A stretch of DNA of 64,000 nucleotides from AP-15 sp963716115 (GCA_963716115.1 CAVQSZ010000020.1:186001-250000), one strand, 5' to 3'. Shown: positions 34,357 through 43,027, counted from the first letter of the stretch. The notes: generated by a model not told the origin, from the sequence alone. A program made the numbers and translations.

Positions 34357-35579
34357 GCCCGCAGGCGCACCTTTGCCGGCAGGCGGCCGACGCGCGACCG
34401 GTCGAGCCATTTGCGCGCGAGGCGGTTGACGCTGGGCAGGCCGTCGAGCAGGCCCGGGATAACGACGCCCGAGGGCGCCGCCTGCTGCGTCAGCTGGCGC
34501 AGCGCGGCGGCCATCACCCGCGGGTCGCGGCCGTCCTCCTCGGACAGCATCGACACCAAGCCCAGCTCCGCGGCGCGCTGGGCGCGAATAAACTGCTCGA
34601 GCCGCGGCTTGGTCCGCGGCACGATCAGCGCCCGCTTATCGAAAGAGAGGATCTCGCAGAAGGTGTTGTAGCCGCCCATCGCGACGATGCCGGCGGCGCG
34701 CGCCATCAACGCCTCAAGCCGGGCGTTGAAGGTGATCGCGTGGACGTTGGTCAGCCGCGAGGCGCGGGCCGCGAAGGCGGCGCGCTGCTCGGGGAGCATG
34801 AACGGGCCGAAGACGAGGAGCGCCGGATGGGGAATATCGGCGTCGTGCTCGTAGGCCGACAGCACCAGATCAATGAGCGCATCGCCATCGCCGCCGCCGC
34901 CCGGGGTGACCAGCAGAAACTCGTCCTCGAAGATCCCGCGGACTTCCGGGGTCAGCTCGAGATCGACCGGATTGCGCCGCAGATAGCCGGTGTAGACCAT
35001 GCGCCGCCGCACGCTCGCCGGCACTGGCAGGCCGTCGAGCGGGTCGCAGATCTGCGGCAGGCCGTAGACCCAGATCTCGTCGTAGAACTCGGACAATGCC
35101 GGGACCGCGTTCTTGCGCTCCCACTCGCTCTCCAGCGCCTCACGGTCGTCCATCACGTCGCGCAGCCCGAGGATCAGCGCCGTCCCCCGCCGGCGCAGCA
35201 GCGCCAAGGTGTCGCGCACCTCGCCGCGCAGCCCCAACGGCTCCTTGTCGATGATCAGCATGTCGGGGTCGAACATGTCGGCGGTGTGCCGGATGATCGA
35301 CGAGCGGATCGCCAGCGTCTCCTCGATGTCGATGTGCAGGTTCAGCGAGACATATTCGCCGTTGCGCAGCTTGATGACGCCCGGCACCCGCACGAAATCA
35401 ACGCGGGAACGAAAGTCGAAGCTGCCGATGATCGGCGAGCCCGACAGGATCAGGACGGAGACGGCGGGATCGGCATCGACGAGCGAATGGGCGATCGCGC
35501 GGCAGCGCCGCAGATGGCCCAGCCCGAAGCTGTCGTGGCTGTAGATCAGCACCCGTTTATGATGACGCCGAACGGCCAC
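34353..35579 (-). CDS. MurG-like glycosyltransferase (COG4671 type), second
   Basis: The 408-residue protein begins 'VAVRRHHKRVLIYSHDSFG', followed by 'LGHLRRCRAIAHSLVDAD' (the GxGHxxR type loop) and 'LIIDKEPLGLRGEVRDTL'. The donor half has 'LVTPGGGGDGDALIDLVL' and 'GIVAMGGYNTFCEILSFDKR', so it is a predicted glycosyltransferase of COG4671. A GTG at 35579 follows a run of G residues that fits a ribosome site; the GTG at 35597 is an alternative start. As the first gene of the minus-strand cluster it sits 71 bases from the divergent ABC protein. The 30690 gene is a paralogue. Confidence 0.88.
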   Translation of the reverse strand: MAVRRHHKRVLIYSHDSFGLGHLRRCRAIAHSLVDADPAVSVLILSGSPIIGSFDFRSRVDFVRVPGVIKLRNGEYVSLNLHIDIEETLAIRSSIIRHTADMFDPDMLIIDKEPLGLRGEVRDTLALLRRRGTALILGLRDVMDDREALESEWERKNAVPALSEFYDEIWVYGLPQICDPLDGLPVPASVRRRMVYTGYLRRNPVDLELTPEVRGIFEDEFLLVTPGGGGDGDALIDLVLSAYEHDADIPHPALLVFGPFMLPEQRAAFAARASRLTNVHAITFNARLEALMARAAGIVAMGGYNTFCEILSFDKRALIVPRTKPRLEQFIRAQRAAELGLVSMLSEEDGRDPRVMAAALRQLTQQAAPSGVVIPGLLDGLPSVNRLARKWLDRSRVGRLPAKVRLRA

Positions 35580-35593
35580 TGAGGCCCCCCCTC

Positions 35594-35624
35594 GCACAAG
35601 AGTGCACGCCGACTATTGCACAAG
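35594..35624. promoter_or_regulatory. Direct repeat GCACAAG x2 in the divergent promoter region
   Basis: Two copies of GCACAAG (35594-35600 and 35618-35624), 24 bases apart, occupy the 71-base gap between the divergent cluster starts. They could be sites for a regulator shared by both transcripts. Confidence 0.25.
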
Positions 35625-35650
35625 CGATACCGCCACGAAATGATCTTTTG

Positions 35651-38461
35651 ATGAAGGCCATGGCGATCAAGGGAATGGCCGCGGTCGTCGCCACCGCCGA
35701 GGGGGTGCTGCGGCCGGCGCGCGACCGGCTCGGGTTCTGGCCGGGCCGGCGCAAGCCGGCCGCCTCGGCGCCTGCGGCCAAGCCGCCCGAAAGGAAGGTC
35801 GAGAGCTCGGGCGCTCTCGAGCCCTCGATCTACCGCTTCATCTTTCGCTACAGCATGCCGCAGCAGATTTTTCTGCTGGTCATGACGTGTCTGTCTTTCC
35901 CTTTCCTTTACTACTCGCTCGAGCTGCCAAAAATCATTACCAACAAAGCGATCAGGCCGAAATATATTCCGCAGACATTTCTCGGCATTGAGCTCGATCA
36001 GATCGCCTACCTTCTGCTTCTGTGCGTAGCGTTCTTGGTGCTGGTGCTGATCAACGGTGCGTTCAAATACTACATAAATACCTACAAGGGGCGGCTTGGC
36101 GAACGGATGCTGCGGCGGTTCCGCTATCAGCTCTATCAGCGGATGCTGCTGTTTCCGATGTCCTATTTTCAGAAGAACTCGTCCGCCCAGATCATTCCGA
36201 TGATCACCGCGGAGTGCGAGTCGCTTGGCGGCTTTGTCGGCGACGCCATGGCGCTGCCGGCGTTTCAAGGCGGCACCCTGCTGACCAACATCTTTTTCAT
36301 GTTCATGCAGGACCCGGTCTTGGGGCTGGCGGCGGTGGCGCTCTATCCGGTGCAGGGCTACGTCATCCCGAAATTGCAGCTCAAGGTCAACCGGCTGAAC
36401 CGGCTCCGGGTGCGCACCGTGCGTCAGGTCGCCGACCGGGTTCAGGAATCGGCGAGCGGGATCGCCGACATTCTCGCCAATGACGGCGCCAAGCTGCAAT
36501 TGACCGGCTTTGCTTCGCTGCTCGGGCGGATCTACGATATCCGGTTCGAGATTTATCAGCGCAAGTTCTTCGTCAAGTTCTTGAACAACTTTCTCAACCA
36601 GCTGACGCCGTTCTTCTTTTTCTCGATCGGCGGCTATCTGGTGATCCGCGGCGGGCTTTCGGTCGGCTCGCTGCTGGCGGTGCTGCTCGCCTACAAGGAT
36701 CTGGCCTCGCCCTTCAACGAGCTGCTGGTCTTTTACCAGAGCTTCCAGGATTCCAGGATCAAGTACGACCAGATTGTCGAGCAATTCCAACCTGCCGGAA
36801 TGATGGATGTGCGGCTGCAGCTCGAGGCGCCCGAAGGCGTGGAGCCGCTGACCGGCGATCTCGTCGCCGCCAATCTGTCGCTCGCCGAGGACGACGCCGG
36901 CCGCATCGTCGATTCCGTCAGCTTCACGGCGCCGCTCGATCGGCATGTCGCGGTCATCGGGCAGAGCGGCAGCGGCAAGAACGAGCTGGCGCTCCTGCTC
37001 GCCCGCCTGGTTCGGCCGACCGGCGGCCGGATCACGATCGGCGGCGTCGACCTCGCCACCGCGCCGATCGCCTTGACCGGCCGCAGGATCGGCTATGTCG
37101 GAGCGGCCGCATACCTGTTCGCCGGCACCTTGCGCGACAATCTGCTGCTGTCGCTGCGCCATGCCCCGGTGCGGCCGACGGAATACGAGGGAGCGGACGG
37201 CCGGCGCCGGGCCAGGCAGGTCCTGGAGGCGCAGAAATCAGGCAACATCGACTTCGACCTCCATGCCGATTGGGTCGATTACGAGGCCGCAGGCGTCGCC
37301 GACCACGCAGCGCTCTCACGGCGCATCACCGAAATCCTCGCCATCCTCGACTTCGACAGCGACGTCTACGGGTTGGGGCTGCGCTGGCGGCTCGACCCGG
37401 AGACCCATCCGGAAGCGGCCGCGAGCCTCCTCGAAGCCCGCAAGGCGCTGGCCCGCCGCCTCGTCGAGGACGGGGCCGCCAATCTGGTCGAGACCTATGA
37501 CCCCGCGCGTTTCAACGCCAACGCCTCGGTCGCCGAAAACCTGCTGTTCGGGACGCCGATCGGTCCCGCGTTCGAGTTCGAGGCGCTCGCCGACAACAAT
37601 TACGTCAGGCAGGTTCTGACCAAGGTCGGGCTGATCGAGGATCTGGTCGAGGCCGGCAGGGAGGTCGCCGCGACCATGGTCGAGCTGTTTGCCGACCTGC
37701 CGGCCGACCACGCCTTTTTCGAGCAGTTCAGCTTTATCAGCGCGGACGATCTGCCGGAATTTCAGGCTATTCTGGGGCGCGTGGGCGAAGGCGGGACCAA
37801 GGCGCTCGACAAGGAGGATCGCGCGCGGCTGCTGTCGCTGCCGTTCAGGCTGATCCCGGCTCGGCACCGGCTCGACGTTCTCGACGAGGCGATGCAGAAG
37901 CGGCTGCTGGAGGCGCGACGGGTGTTCCACGACGAGCTGCCGGCCGAGGCAGAGACGCAGATCGCGTTCTTCGACGCCGAGCGCTACAACGCCGCCGCCA
38001 CGGTGCAGGACAATATCCTGTTCGGCAAGATCGCCTATGGCGAGGCGGACGCGCCGCTGCGCATTCCCAAGCTCTTGGCCGAAGTGGTCGAATCGCTGGC
38101 GCTGCGCCAGACCGTCATCGAGGTCGGGCTCGACTACAATGTCGGCACCGGCGGCTCGCGCCTGTCCCCGGCCGAGCGGCAAAGGGCGGCGATCGCCCGC
38201 GCCGTCCTCAAGCGGCCCGATCTGTTGATCCTCAACGAAGCAACCTCCGCTCTCGACGGGCAGTCCCAATCGCGCGTAGCCAAGGGGGTGAGGGACGAGT
38301 TTGCCGGACGCGGCATCGTCTGGGTGCTGCAGCGCGCCAGCCTCGCTCGAAATTTCGACTTTGTCCTGGTAATGAGCAACGGCAAGCTCGAGGAGCAAGG
38401 GGCGCCCGCCGAGATCGAGCAAAAAGGGTCGTTGATGTCCCTGCTCATTGCCTCAGAATAA
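35651..38461 (+). CDS. Atypical ABC exporter-type protein with degenerate, duplicated nucleotide-binding region
   Basis: The 936-residue protein starts with a disordered N-terminus and about six membrane helices (residues about 75-380), like an ABC exporter half. Its ATPase is odd. Walker A at about 436-446 reads 'GQSGSGKNE', with N where S or T binds magnesium. The signature at 838 reads 'LSPAERQR'. Walker B reads 'LLILNEATSALD', N862 in place of Asp. The switch histidine is Q894 ('VLQRAS'). About 390 residues lie between Walker A and the signature, against about 110 normally. This insert repeats a 'VAENLLFG' / 'VQDNILFG' element after the usual 'LRDNLLLS', suggesting duplication of that segment. 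ATP hydrolysis is doubtful; it may act with another ATPase. The ATG at 35651 is one of several near starts. Confidence 0.85.
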   Translation: MKAMAIKGMAAVVATAEGVLRPARDRLGFWPGRRKPAASAPAAKPPERKVESSGALEPSIYRFIFRYSMPQQIFLLVMTCLSFPFLYYSLELPKIITNKAIRPKYIPQTFLGIELDQIAYLLLLCVAFLVLVLINGAFKYYINTYKGRLGERMLRRFRYQLYQRMLLFPMSYFQKNSSAQIIPMITAECESLGGFVGDAMALPAFQGGTLLTNIFFMFMQDPVLGLAAVALYPVQGYVIPKLQLKVNRLNRLRVRTVRQVADRVQESASGIADILANDGAKLQLTGFASLLGRIYDIRFEIYQRKFFVKFLNNFLNQLTPFFFFSIGGYLVIRGGLSVGSLLAVLLAYKDLASPFNELLVFYQSFQDSRIKYDQIVEQFQPAGMMDVRLQLEAPEGVEPLTGDLVAANLSLAEDDAGRIVDSVSFTAPLDRHVAVIGQSGSGKNELALLLARLVRPTGGRITIGGVDLATAPIALTGRRIGYVGAAAYLFAGTLRDNLLLSLRHAPVRPTEYEGADGRRRARQVLEAQKSGNIDFDLHADWVDYEAAGVADHAALSRRITEILAILDFDSDVYGLGLRWRLDPETHPEAAASLLEARKALARRLVEDGAANLVETYDPARFNANASVAENLLFGTPIGPAFEFEALADNNYVRQVLTKVGLIEDLVEAGREVAATMVELFADLPADHAFFEQFSFISADDLPEFQAILGRVGEGGTKALDKEDRARLLSLPFRLIPARHRLDVLDEAMQKRLLEARRVFHDELPAEAETQIAFFDAERYNAAATVQDNILFGKIAYGEADAPLRIPKLLAEVVESLALRQTVIEVGLDYNVGTGGSRLSPAERQRAAIARAVLKRPDLLILNEATSALDGQSQSRVAKGVRDEFAGRGIVWVLQRASLARNFDFVLVMSNGKLEEQGAPAEIEQKGSLMSLLIASE

Positions 38462-38498
38462 GCGGGGCCGCGGCGCGGATCATGAACGGAGGGAGGAA

Positions 38499-38981
38499 AT
38501 GAGCCTGAAGCAAGAAGTCGAGCTGCTTCGGCGCGTGCGGTTGTTTGCCGAGATCGAGCCGACAAAGCTCAAGCTCCTCGCCTTCATGAGCGAACGGGTC
38601 GCGTTCGACCCCGGCAAGCTGCTGATGCGGCAGGGCGATCCCGGCGATGCGGCCTATGTGATTATCGAGGGCCACGTCGAGGTCATCGCCGATACGCCGG
38701 TCGGGCCGGTAACCCTGGCGACGCTCGGCGCCAACGAGATCGTCGGCGAGGTGGCGATCCTGTGCAACCGGCCGCGCAACGCGACAGTGCGCGCCAAGGA
38801 CCGGCTGATCGCCCTGCGCATCTCGAAGGAGCCGTTCATGCGGATGGTGCGGGAATTCCCGAGCATGGCGATCTCGATCATGCAGGAATTGGCCGACCGC
38901 CTCGATTCGACCAACAACCAGGTTCGCGCCGCGCATGCCGAGATGGAGCGGCTGCGCGAGAAGGCCGGCGCCCCTGTCTGA
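38499..38981 (+). CDS. Cyclic nucleotide-binding-domain protein
   Basis: The 160-residue protein is a lone cNMP-binding beta-barrel: 'RLFAEIEPTKLKLLAFMSER', 'MRQGDPGDAAYVIIEGHVEV' and the phosphate cassette 'IVGEVAILCNRPRNATVRA', in which the Glu and Arg needed for ligand binding are kept. It lacks a helix-turn-helix, so it is not a Crp regulator. It ends in a coiled helix. GGAGG lies just before the ATG at 38499, 37 bases after the ABC gene. It could sense cAMP, c-di-GMP or nothing and act on the ABC protein. Confidence 0.85.
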   Translation: MSLKQEVELLRRVRLFAEIEPTKLKLLAFMSERVAFDPGKLLMRQGDPGDAAYVIIEGHVEVIADTPVGPVTLATLGANEIVGEVAILCNRPRNATVRAKDRLIALRISKEPFMRMVREFPSMAISIMQELADRLDSTNNQVRAAHAEMERLREKAGAPV

Positions 38982-38987
38982 GCCGTC

Positions 38988-39476
38988 GTGAGCCGGCTCG
39001 ACAGCTTTATCCGCCGGCTGGAGGCGCAGCGCGCCTGTCTCGACCTCGCCGCCGGTCTCGTCCGTGAATTGCCGGGCGAGGTGCTCGAGCTGGGCCTCGG
39101 CAACGGCCGCACCTACGACCATCTGCGCGAATTGTTCCCGGACCGGCGGATCTATGTCTGCGAGCGCCGGGTCGCGGCGCACCCGGACTGCCTGCCGCCG
39201 CCTGAGCTCCTGCTGCTCGGCGACATGCGCGAAACCCTGCCGTTGGCCCGGGCCCACCTAGGCGGCCGGGTGGCGCTCGCCCATCTCGATCCGGCGAGCG
39301 GCGACCGGACGGCGAGCCGGGCGCTCGCCGACGCGCTGGCGCCGCTGATCCTGCCCTTGCTGCGCCCGGACGGCGTGCTGGTCAGCGAGCCCGAGATCAC
39401 GCTCGCCGGGCTGCTGCCGCTGGCCCTGCCGCCGGGAGTCGCCGAGGGTCGCTACCATCTCTACCGCCGCACATGA
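38988..39476 (+). CDS. Small class I SAM-dependent methyltransferase-like protein
   Basis: The 162-residue protein contains a Rossmann start, 'GEVLELGLGNGRTYDHLREL' (motif I), and 'RRIYVCERR' (acidic residue before motif II). It also has 'RVALAHLDPASGDRTASRAL' and 'LRPDGVLVSEPEITLAGL'. It is short, and motif IV is unusual, so the substrate and even activity are uncertain. The GTG start at 38988 is six bases after the cNMP gene stop, so it is co-transcribed with the ABC protein. Confidence 0.7.
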   Translation: MSRLDSFIRRLEAQRACLDLAAGLVRELPGEVLELGLGNGRTYDHLRELFPDRRIYVCERRVAAHPDCLPPPELLLLGDMRETLPLARAHLGGRVALAHLDPASGDRTASRALADALAPLILPLLRPDGVLVSEPEITLAGLLPLALPPGVAEGRYHLYRRT

Positions 39477-39488
39477 ACGGGAGGCCAC

Positions 39489-40508
39489 ATGAAAGATGCA
39501 TTCAAGCCGGCAAGCGTTTCACGCCGCGGCTTGCTGGGCGGCTTGGCTGCGGCGCCGGCATTGGCCGCGATGCCGGGCGCTGCCCAGCCGGCAGAGGCCG
39601 TCGCGGCGGCCGAGCGGGCCCAGGCGCAGCTGAAGGAGGCGAAGGGAACCAAGCTCGTGCTGCTCGGCACCGGCGCCGGGCCGAGGCCCGCTGCGCCGGG
39701 CCGAATCCGGCATATGACCTCCAACGTGATGCTCAGCAACGGCGCCGCCTATGTGCTCGATTGCGGCCTTGGGGTGACCAATCAGCTCGCCCGCACCGGC
39801 ATTCCGTTCGGCGCGGTGCGCTCGATCTTCATCACCCACCACCACGCCGACCACAACATCGAATATGGCCCGCTCCTCGTGATCGGCTGGATCGAGGGCA
39901 TGCCGCTGTCGGTGCGCGCTTTCGGGCCGCCGCCGCTCAAGGAGATGACGGCGGATTTCCTGCGCTTCGCGGCGACGACGATCGGGTTCTGGGCCGAAGA
40001 CTTCAAGATCAAGCCGCTCGAAACGGTCGAGGTCGCCGAGGTGTCGGCCGCCGGCCCGGTGACCCAGGATGACAACGTCAAGGTTTCGGCGGTGATCGTC
40101 AATCATCCGCCGGTCAAGCCGGCGCTCGGCTACCGGTTCGACTTCCACGACCGCGCGATCGCCTTCTCCGGCGACACCACGCCGCTCGAGGCCGTGGCGC
40201 AGCTCGCCACGGGCGCCGATGTGCTGGTCCACGAGGCAATGTATCTGCCGGCGGTCGAGAAATACGTCCGCGGCCGGATCGCCAAGGGGTTTCCCGTCAA
40301 CTTCGACGGCTTCATGGCGCATATGAAGGCAGACCATTCGTCAGTCGAGGATGTCGGCCGCATCGCCGCAGAAGCCGGGGTGAAGACGCTGGTTCTGTCG
40401 CATTTGACCCCGGCGATCGAGAGCATCGACGACGATGCCTGGCGCGCCCCCGCCGCGAAACACTTCAAGGGCGAGATCGTCGTCGGCCACGATCTGACGG
40501 TGGTGTAG
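39489..40508 (+). CDS. Tat-exported metallo-beta-lactamase-fold hydrolase
   Basis: The 339-residue protein has a twin-arginine signal ('SVSRRGLLGGLAAAPAL', residues 10-26) for folded export. The MBL motif 'ITHHHADHNIEYGP' places the zinc ligands at H117, H119, D121 and H122. 'VIVNHPPVK', 'FSGDTTPLE' and the final 'HLTP' supply further ligands. RNase Z-like or lactonase/arylsulfatase-like subfamilies share this layout, so the substrate is open. It lies 12 bases past the methyltransferase gene and may still be in that transcript. Confidence 0.88.
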   Translation: MKDAFKPASVSRRGLLGGLAAAPALAAMPGAAQPAEAVAAAERAQAQLKEAKGTKLVLLGTGAGPRPAAPGRIRHMTSNVMLSNGAAYVLDCGLGVTNQLARTGIPFGAVRSIFITHHHADHNIEYGPLLVIGWIEGMPLSVRAFGPPPLKEMTADFLRFAATTIGFWAEDFKIKPLETVEVAEVSAAGPVTQDDNVKVSAVIVNHPPVKPALGYRFDFHDRAIAFSGDTTPLEAVAQLATGADVLVHEAMYLPAVEKYVRGRIAKGFPVNFDGFMAHMKADHSSVEDVGRIAAEAGVKTLVLSHLTPAIESIDDDAWRAPAAKHFKGEIVVGHDLTVV

Positions 40509-40509
40509 G

Positions 40510-41307
40510 TCAGCCCCCGATCTCGATCATGACCGGGACATGGTCGGAGGCCTTGTCCCAGCCGCGGCTGTCGCGGTGGACGCGCGCCTCGGCGAGCGCG
40601 CCGACCAAGGGCGGCGTCACCCAGACATGGTCGAGGCGGCGGCCGCGGTCCGAGGCCGACCAGTCGCGGGCGCGGTAGCTCCACCAAGTATAGAGCCGCT
40701 CTTCGGGCGGCACGAAATGCCGCACCGCGTCGACAAAGCCGCCCGCCTGCCGCAGCCGCTCGAGCCGCTCGACCTCGACGGGCGTGTGGCTGACCACGCC
40801 GAGGAGCTGCTTGTGCGACCACACATCGGTTTCCAGCGGCGCGATGTTGAGGTCGCCGACCGCGATCATCGCGGCCCCCGCGTGGCGCTCGGCCGCGAAC
40901 CAGGCGGCGATCTCGTCGAGAAACTGGAGCTTGTGGGCGAATTTCGGGTTCGCTGCGGGGTCCGGGACATCGCCGCCGGCCGGGACGTAGATGTTGTGCA
41001 GCTCGATGTCGCCGGGCAGCAGCGCGACGGCGTGCCGGCAATCGGCGCGCGCGCACCACGCCCTGGTATGCGGCGCCCGCAACGGCAGCCGCGACAGGAT
41101 CGCCACACCGTTATAGCCCTTCATCCCATGCGCCAGCCGATGGCGGTAGCCCAGCGCCTCGAACGGCTCGTGCGGGAACAGCGGGTCCGGCGTCTTGGTC
41201 TCCTGCAGGCAGACGACATCGGGCGCCCATTCCGCGATCAGGCGGCAGACATTGTCGGCCCGCAGCCGAACCGAGTTGATGTTCCAGGTGACCAGCCGCA
41301 TCGTCAC
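40510..41307 (-). CDS. xthA: Exodeoxyribonuclease III
   Basis: The 265-residue protein is an AP endonuclease/3'-exonuclease of the XthA family. It has 'LVTWNINSVRLR' with N8-type contacts, 'VVCLQETKTPD' with the metal-binding glutamate, 'AIGDL'-equivalent 'IAVGDLNIAP', 'RLDHVWVTP' and the C-terminal 'ASDHVPVMIEI' containing the catalytic D-H pair. It repairs abasic sites. The gene is convergent with the MBL gene, one base apart at their stops. Confidence 0.95.
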   Translation of the reverse strand: MTMRLVTWNINSVRLRADNVCRLIAEWAPDVVCLQETKTPDPLFPHEPFEALGYRHRLAHGMKGYNGVAILSRLPLRAPHTRAWCARADCRHAVALLPGDIELHNIYVPAGGDVPDPAANPKFAHKLQFLDEIAAWFAAERHAGAAMIAVGDLNIAPLETDVWSHKQLLGVVSHTPVEVERLERLRQAGGFVDAVRHFVPPEERLYTWWSYRARDWSASDRGRRLDHVWVTPPLVGALAEARVHRDSRGWDKASDHVPVMIEIGG

Positions 41308-41566
41308 GCGCTCGGCTGCAGCGCTCCGGCCATGGGCCGGAATGCATTGGCGCCCGGTCGGGGGGAAGACCGGGCGCCTGCATGTCAGAAGCGTTTGGGG
41401 GAAATCGGGCCCGCAGGGGAGACGGGACCGTTTTTAAGAGAGCTTGAGGCTCTCTCCGCTTCCGAAGCCTGGAAATGGGGGTCGCGCGAAGAAAATAAAA
41501 GAGCGAATCTTGCATGCCCGAAACGAAAAAAGCGCATGCTGCGCGCGGGAACCAATCCCGTTTCTC
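41308..41566. other. Intergenic segment with a perfect hairpin
   Basis: No gene is evident in these 259 bases. A perfect 7-bp stem, AGAGAGC / GCTCTCT, occurs at 41437-41455. On the minus strand it is followed by A residues, so it does not look like an intrinsic terminator. Confidence 0.4.
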
Positions 41567-42340
41567 TCATGCCGCGCGAACCGCTGAAAGAGTTCGCGTA
41601 TCGGCTCCATGGCAGGCCCGCGCAAAAGCGGAAAACAAGGCGCTCGAAAACGGGTTTTCCAGCGCCTTGTACTCCGGATGCCATTGCACGCCAACAACAA
41701 ACCGCGCCTCGGGGAGGCTGACCGCCTCGATCTGCCCATCGGGGGCCACGGCTTCGACGCGCAGGCCGGGGGCGAGGCGGTCGATCCCTTGCGAGTGCAG
41801 CGAGTTGACCATCGCCTCGGCGGCGCCGGCGAAGCGGGCAAGAAGCCCGCCTTCGGTCAGCGCAACGCTGTGGGCCGGCCCGTAGGCCCCGTCCGGCGAA
41901 TCCTGCCGGGACCGGTGGTTGAGCCGGCCCGGCAGCTCGTGAACCCGTTGGTGCAGGGAGCCGCCGAGGGCCACGTTCAGCTCCTGGATGCCGCGGCAGA
42001 TCGCCAGGACCGGCAGGTCGCGCGCCACCGCCGCGCGGATCAGCGGCAGGGTCGTCGCGTCCCGCTCGCGGTCGTGCAGGATATCCGGGTGGCTCGGCTC
42101 GGCGCCGTAATGGCTCGGATGGACGTTGGACGGGCTGCCGGTCAGCAGCAAGCCGTCGAGGCGGTCGAGCACCCCGCAAATGTCGATCCTGGAGCCGACC
42201 GCCGGGATCAGCACCGGCAGGCAGCCGGTGGCGTCGATGACCGCGGTCGGGTAGCGGTCGGCGACCCCGTGAATGGCCCTCTCGTTGACCGTGCGCAAAC
42301 AGGTGGGAATGCCAATGAGCGGCGTATGACGGATGGGCAT
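41567..42340 (-). CDS. Gamma-glutamyl-gamma-aminobutyrate hydrolase family protein (class I amidotransferase fold)
   Basis: The 257-residue protein has a class I glutamine amidotransferase fold: 'LLTGSPSNVHPSHYG', the catalytic cysteine in 'VLAICRGIQELNVALGG' and the histidine-glutamate pair in 'GVQWHPEYKAL'. It resembles PuuD, which cleaves gamma-glutamyl-GABA in putrescine breakdown, and relatives of wider use. No putrescine genes are nearby, so the assignment is to the family. It starts 18 bases from the lolA stop and forms one transcript with the cell-envelope genes upstream. Confidence 0.88.
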   Translation of the reverse strand: MPIRHTPLIGIPTCLRTVNERAIHGVADRYPTAVIDATGCLPVLIPAVGSRIDICGVLDRLDGLLLTGSPSNVHPSHYGAEPSHPDILHDRERDATTLPLIRAAVARDLPVLAICRGIQELNVALGGSLHQRVHELPGRLNHRSRQDSPDGAYGPAHSVALTEGGLLARFAGAAEAMVNSLHSQGIDRLAPGLRVEAVAPDGQIEAVSLPEARFVVGVQWHPEYKALENPFSSALFSAFARACHGADTRTLSAVRAA

Positions 42341-42358
42341 CGGGTTTCCACGGGGCCT

Positions 42359-43027
42359 CTACTGGCGGGCGTACGGGTTTTGATATACAAACAGCTTGGG
42401 GTCGAGCGCCATACCGAATTGCTCGTTGGAGAGCGACACGGTGGTCGCCTTGCGCTGCTGGTCGACGATCGTCCACTGCCGCAGCGCCAGCGGCGAATTG
42501 CTGAACACCATGGTCAGCGACCCCTTGTCGGGCTCGGCGCTCTCGACCACGGTGATCCGCAACAGGTTGTTCCCGCGCTCGAGCCGGGTGACGGTGAGGT
42601 CGCTGAAGCCGACCGGGTCGCGTAACAGGAACCACGCCGGCGTCGATTTCAAGCCGACCTGCGTCACCTGCGCCAGCTCCTTGTCGATGTAGTAGACATA
42701 GAACCGGTCGGCGATCAGCAGGGTCGGCGACGGCAGATCGTATTCGAAGCGCATTCGTCCCGGCCGCTCCATCCAAACCTGGCCGGCAGCGACGCCGCCA
42801 TCCGCGGACACCTGCCGGAACCGCGCATACATCGTGCGGATGCCGTTCAGATACGCCGCGATGCGCTGCAGGTCGGCGTTGTCCTGCGGGGTCAGCGCAA
42901 TTGCCTGCGGCGCGGCGGGATATGCCCGGCCGGGCGCGACCGCCGCCCCGACGAGCGCCGTCGCCGCGGCCAGCAGCCGCCTGCGGCAAAGCGGCGCGCC
43001 GCCCCGCTCCATTGCGATGTCCGCCAT
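42359..43027 (-). CDS. lolA: Outer-membrane lipoprotein carrier protein
   Basis: The 222-residue protein has a signal region ('CRRRLLAAATALVGAAVAPG') and a LolA core: 'LQRIAAYLNGIRTMYARFRQ', 'GQVWMERPGRMRFEYDLPSP', 'DRFYVYYIDKELAQV' and 'QWTIVDQQRKATTVSLSN'. LolA carries lipoproteins through the periplasm from the LolCDE complex. It lies directly after ftsK, an order seen in many alphaproteobacteria. The ending 'LFVYQNPYARQ' is normal for this group. Confidence 0.9.
   Translation of the reverse strand: MADIAMERGGAPLCRRRLLAAATALVGAAVAPGRAYPAAPQAIALTPQDNADLQRIAAYLNGIRTMYARFRQVSADGGVAAGQVWMERPGRMRFEYDLPSPTLLIADRFYVYYIDKELAQVTQVGLKSTPAWFLLRDPVGFSDLTVTRLERGNNLLRITVVESAEPDKGSLTMVFSNSPLALRQWTIVDQQRKATTVSLSNEQFGMALDPKLFVYQNPYARQ

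Noticed and set aside
41437..41455. Hairpin as an intrinsic terminator.
   Set aside because: The stem is perfect, but no T-run follows on either strand in the right sense.
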